Positions 61,207 to 64,000 of a stretch of DNA of 64,000 bases are shown piece after piece (position 1 is the first letter of the stretch; each line of letters begins with the position of its first letter). The notes under the pieces were generated by a model that was given only the letters and a program-made list of their open reading frames with translations, made no database searches and was not told the DNA's origin. A program made the position numbers and the translations under genes. Origin of the DNA: CAWHOW01 sp963831005 (GTDB lineage Bacteria > Bacteroidota > Bacteroidia > Bacteroidales > CG2-30-32-10); contig CAWHOW010000007.1 in NCBI GenBank assembly GCA_963831005.1, forward strand, positions 284,053 to 348,052. Direction: 5' to 3'.

Positions 61207-61411
61207 CAACGCGAGCGGCTGCGCACGCTCGGCGTGGATGTCGCGGCGATCGACGCCGAGGTTCGCGCCGAGGTCGACCTCGCGACCGACGAGGCGCTGG
61301 CGATGGCGGAGCCGCCGCCCGCCCGCGGGCTCGAGGGCGTCTTCTGCGAGGGCGAACCGAGCGTCGTGGGGCCGCGGCGCCGCGCCCTGGAGCGGCTTCG
61401 CGGGCACGTGA
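61204..61411 (+). CDS. 2-oxoacid dehydrogenase E1 alpha subunit, C-terminal end
   Basis: The GC-rich frame reads E-R-L-R-T-L-G-V-D-V-A-A-I-D-A-E-V-R-A-E-V-D-L-A-T, which is the usual end of pyruvate or branched-chain E1alpha ('RLR..L...G...D..A..AEV.AEVD.A...A'). It decarboxylates the oxoacid with thiamine diphosphate. The 5' end is lost at the join. The frame fits a stop TGA at 61,409-61,411 overlapping the GTG of E1beta after a small shift near 61,400. Confidence 0.7.
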
Positions 61412-62362
61412 GGCGAGCTGACCTATCTCGAGGCGATCTCCGACGCGCTGCGCGTGGCGCTCGGCGGCGACGACCGCGTGATCATGCTCGGCGAGGACAT
61501 CGGGGCCTTCGGGGGCGCCTTCAGGTCACCGCGGCCTGCAGCAGGAGTTCGGCCCCGACCGGGTCATCGACACCCCGATCGGCGAGGATCCTCATCGGCG
61601 GCGCCGTCGGCGCGGCCATCGCGGGGATGCAGCCGGTCTGCGAGATGCAGTTCGTGGACTTCGTCGCCTGCGCCTTCGACCAGCTCGTGAACGTCGCCGG
61701 CAGCCGCACCGCCACGCCGGGGTCGGGTCCCCATCGTCGTGCGCGGGCCCTCCGGGGGCGGGGTGCCCGGGGCCCCCTTTCACTCGCAGAACCCCGAGGC
61801 CTGGTTCACCCGCGCCGGGGCTCAAGGTCTTCTGCCCCGGCGCGGACGACGCGAAGGGCCTGATGTCGCCGCCATTGCGATCCGAACCCGGTCATCTTCT
61901 TCAGCACAAGATGCTCTACCGGCGCGTGCGCGGCGAGGTGCCGCCGGGCGCCTACACGACGCCGCAGAGCGCCAACACGGTGCGCGACGGCGACGACATG
62001 GTCGTGATCGCCTACGGCGCGATGGTGCACGCGGCGCTCGCAGGCCGCCGAGCAGATCGACGAGGCGAGCGTGCGCGTGCTCGACCTGCGCACGCTCGTC
62101 CCGCTCGACGAGCGCGCGATCCTCGACGCCGTGCGCGACTGCGCCAAGGTGGTGGTCGTCGACGAGGCCAACTACACCTGCGCCGCGGGCGCGCAGGTCG
62201 CGTCGCTGATCGCCCAGTACGGCTACGGGCGACCTCGACGGCCCGGTCGTCCGGGTCGCCACGCCCGACGCGCCGATCCCCTTCGCGCTGTCGCTCGAGC
62301 GCGCCGCGCTGCCCGGCGTCGAGCGGATCCGGGACGCCTGCCGTGAGCTCCTCGCCTACTGA
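61408..62362 (+). pseudogene. 2-oxoacid dehydrogenase E1 beta subunit, heavily frameshifted
   Basis: Pieces in several frames spell one E1beta: E-L-T-Y-L-E-A-I-S-D-A-L, V-I-M-L-G-E-D-I-G-A-F-G-G, G-M-Q-P-V-C-E-M-Q-F-V-D-F, G-P-S-G-G-G-V-P-G, H-S-Q-N-P-E-A-W-F, P-V-I-F-F-x-H-K-M-L-Y-R, then V-R-V-L-D-L-R-T-L-V-P-L-D and V-V-V-V-D-E-A. It ends E-L-L-A-Y with TGA 62,360-62,362. Shifts occur roughly every 100 bp, more often than in the AT-rich part, so this is low-quality consensus sequence, not a real pseudogene. E1beta completes the thiamine-diphosphate site. Confidence 0.82.
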
Positions 62363-63030
62363 GAGCGCCGGCGAGCGCCTGCTCGAGATTGTGATGCCGC
62401 AGCTCGGCATCACCGTCACCGAGGGGACGCTCGTGGGCGTGGCGCAAGGCGCCCGGTGACCTGGTCGCGCGCGACGAGGCGATCTGCGACGTCTCGAGCG
62501 ACAAGGTCGACACCGAGGATTCCCTCCCCCGCGGCCGGACGGATCGCCGAGTTGCTGATCGAGGTGGGGACGACGGTCGACGCGGGCACCGTGATCGCGA
62601 CGATGGAGGAGGAGTCCGCCCTTCGGGCTCCCTCCCCGGGGGCGGTCGCCGCGGGCGGCGAGGGCGAGGCGGCCGCGCCGGCGTCGGGCCGCGGCGGGGC
62701 GGATCGCCATTCGCCGGTCGTGGTGCGCCTCGCCGCGGAGCTTGGCGTGGCGCTCGAGACGGTTCTGGGCAGCGGGCGTGGCGGGCGTGTGCGCCGCGAG
62801 GATGTGCTCGCCGCGGCGAAAGCGGCCGAGACCACCCTCGACGCGCTGCGGCGGCCGGGCGGCTCTCGCGCATGCGCCAGACGATCGGTGAGCACGTCAA
62901 AGTGCACGCTGCGCGAGGCGGCGACCGTCACCTCGTGGATCGAGGTGGACTTCTCCCGCCGTCGAGGCGCGCCGGCGTGCGCTTGTCGCAAACTGGCATC
63001 GCCTGACGCCTTCCGTCAGGCACGCGATCT
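62343..63030 (+). pseudogene. Dihydrolipoamide acyltransferase E2, N-terminal part, frameshifted and truncated
   Basis: GTG start at 62,343 overlaps the E1beta end. The lipoyl domain has E-I-V-M-P-Q-L-G-I-T-V-T-E-G and the lipoylated lysine in V-S-S-D-K-V-D-T-E. A Gly/Ala/Pro linker follows, then the peripheral-subunit binding domain V-V-R-L-A-A-E-L-G-V and V-L-G-S-G-R-G-G-R-V-R-R-E-D-V. The catalytic domain begins R-M-R-Q-T-I-G-E-H-V and is lost near 63,000. Together the three fragments are an E1alpha-E1beta-E2 operon of a GC-rich bacterium. Confidence 0.8.
63001..63021. repeat. Perfect short hairpin at the end of the E2 homology
   Basis: GCCTGACG and CGTCAGGC pair across CCTTC. It lies where recognisable E2 sequence stops and composition falls; it may mark a second join or be part of the E2 coding sequence. 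Confidence 0.5.
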
Positions 63031-63141
63031 GGACTGGCCGGGCTGCTGATTTCGGGACGCGGATTGGAGGCGGGGAATCCAACCTCCCTTGAGAGACGAG
63101 TGGAGAAGGTAACTTGGACGATCCCCGCACTTGGAGTGGGT

Positions 63142-63488
63142 TCACGGGAGGCCGAGCGCGACCCTCAGGCAGTCATCGATCCGAGCCATCGTCGCAGCCG
63201 AGAGCGATCCCAAGAGCCGTAGGATATCGCTCTGGTGCATGGTGAGCAGGTTTGTTGCGACGAACGCCGAATCCCTCGTCAGCCCACAGCCCGGCTCAGC
63301 CGCCAGCTCGATCAGATGTTGCGTGGGCTCGTTCACGCAGTGGTGTTGCCGGAGATTTGGGCGACGATCGTGTTCTTCATCCGAGCGTTGTCCCGGTCAT
63401 TTTGAACGACCAGAGCGGGGCGCACCTTGGCTCCGCCCGTCGTGAACGGGTAATCGACCAGCACGACGTCGCCGCGAATCACCCTCAT
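63142..63488 (-). CDS. PemK/MazF-family toxin, one frameshift
   Basis: The start ATG (63,488) overlaps the antitoxin stop (ATGA). R-G-D-V-V-L-V-D-Y-P-F-T-T-G-G-A-K-V-R-P-A-L-V-V-Q-N-D is the ribonuclease motif set of MazF-like toxins, continued by I-V-A-Q-I-S-G-N-T-T. After a one-base shift near 63,333 the frame resumes P-T-Q-H-L-I-E-L and closes L-L-G-S-L-S-A-A-T-M-A-R-I-D-D-C-L-R-V-A-L-G-L-P. Such toxins cleave mRNA and are neutralised by the antitoxin encoded just upstream. The shift may be sequencing error. Confidence 0.8.
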
Positions 63489-63727
63489 CGGCGGGGGTCG
63501 AGAACGTTGTATTCATCCATTTGCGGATCGTCCCAACCGTCTTGCCCGAAGACCTTCATCGCGAGGGGATAGGCGGCCCTCGTATCATCGGCCAAGGCAC
63601 GGATACGGTCGTAGACGTCGGCCTTGAGGATGACGTACTCGGTTTGTGTCTCGGGATCGGCGAGTCGAACAGGCTCCTCGCCTGCCTTCCGGATCTCTTG
63701 CCGCTGTTCTGGGGTGAGAGTGGTCAT
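63485..63727 (-). CDS. Putative antitoxin paired with the PemK-like toxin
   Basis: 80 residues from ATG 63,727, preceded by AAGGAG at optimal distance; upstream in-frame codons are not needed. The sequence T-L-T-P-E-Q-R-Q-E-I-R-K-A-G-E-E-P-V-R and Y-V-I-L-K-A-D-V-Y-D-R-I-R resembles small proteins encoded before PemK-type toxins in Planctomycetota and related GC-rich bacteria, from memory. No classic DNA-binding motif is evident. The stop overlaps the toxin start, the usual antitoxin-toxin coupling. Confidence 0.72.
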   Translation of the reverse strand: MTTLTPEQRQEIRKAGEEPVRLADPETQTEYVILKADVYDRIRALADDTRAAYPLAMKVFGQDGWDDPQMDEYNVLDPRR

Positions 63728-63941
63728 CGGGGGCTCCTTATAATACGACCATTCTAACCGAGATGAGTCTGGTTGTCTCCGCCAGGCAGACCGTAGACCC
63801 GGCGCCGGCACGCAGTCAAGGGTTTGACTGTCTTTCCACCTTCTTTCTGGTAGGCTCATGGAAGAATCCGGTCAGGACCATGCGGCGAGTTCTTACATCC
63901 GGCTAGAAACTTGACCCACGCCTGGGCGATGTTGAGGGTGC

Positions 63942-64000
63942 CATGGCAGACGAATCGAGTCGGACTCACGACGTGGACGGCTTCGCGGGCCGGGTAGACC
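63942..64000 (+). CDS. Possible start of a gene running off the window end
   Basis: ATG at 63,942 opens a frame (M-A-D-E-S-S-R-T-H-D-V-D-G-F-A-G-R-V-D) still open at 64,000. A minus-strand frame is also open here, so the call is weak. The sequence between 63,728 and 63,941 shows nothing else I can name. Confidence 0.25.

Noticed and set aside
61189..63145. Many long Arg/Ala-rich frames on both strands of the GC-rich tail
   Set aside because: GC-rich DNA keeps wrong frames open; only the plus-strand pieces match E1alpha, E1beta and E2 families.
1..64000. rRNA and tRNA genes
   Set aside because: Intergenic regions were read for tRNA T-loop and rRNA words; none was convincing. Covariance-model scanning would be decisive.

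Overview
The window is a metagenome-style contig built from two unrelated pieces of DNA. Positions 1 to about 61,200 are AT-rich and come from a Bacteroidota (Bacteroidetes) genome: a SusC/SusD pair, PorQ and C-terminal sorting domains of the type IX secretion system (T9SS), Bacteroidota-type -7 promoter boxes (TAnnTTTG), the compact Bacteroidota arginine decarboxylase and a Bacteroidota-style thiamine operon. At about 61,200 the sequence changes abruptly, inside a truncated efflux-adaptor gene, to GC-rich DNA with fragments of a 2-oxoacid dehydrogenase operon (E1alpha, E1beta, E2). From about 63,030 it becomes a less GC-rich stretch with a PemK/MazF-type toxin-antitoxin pair. Both changes look like assembly joins, not biology.

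Layout: 1-4,231 SusC (5' truncated, frameshifted) and SusD; 4,302-6,816 an IS3-family element interrupted by a complete IS630-family element; 7,237-12,683 a secreted protein, a DOPA-dioxygenase-like enzyme, YjbQ, a copper P-type ATPase and a lipoprotein; 12,807-14,750 a wrecked T9SS cargo gene followed by repeats; 14,829-16,880 an M13 peptidase; 16,974-28,654 a surface-glycan cluster (flippase, KAS III, carrier protein, KAS III, SDR reductase, GT2, GNAT, three sulfotransferases, GT-C/TPR protein); 28,737-34,290 thiDCEHGS behind a TPP riboswitch, with a tandem array between thiG and thiH; 34,387-39,892 aroQ, a GT2, a YidD-like gene, two TPR/membrane proteins and a secreted protein; 39,931-43,989 ftsK-lolA and a secreted protein; 44,284-49,390 repeats and a broken beta-propeller T9SS cargo gene; 49,639-57,740 speA, a YdcF-type protein, ispH, porQ, a serine hydrolase with a sorting-like tail, an Rrf2 regulator and a porin; 57,757-61,200 repeats, a DUF2061 protein, two acyl carrier proteins and an efflux adaptor.

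Two functional themes stand out. The 18.6-23.4 kb genes could make a short 3-hydroxyacyl-ACP (two KAS III, carrier protein, SDR) that a GNAT transferase places on an amino sugar, with three adjacent sulfotransferases able to sulfate the same glycan. The thi operon has the classic order and riboswitch but is split by a 21/42-bp array.

Non-coding DNA is unusually structured. Four sequence families of tandem arrays share a 21-bp or 42-bp period; a 331-bp array repeats the 3' end of a T9SS cargo gene; and several inverted-repeat (MITE-like) elements are present, including two 214-bp copies in opposite orientation around speA. Many single-base frameshifts, some in essential genes (ispH, ftsK), indicate residual sequencing error, so gene breaks here should be read cautiously.
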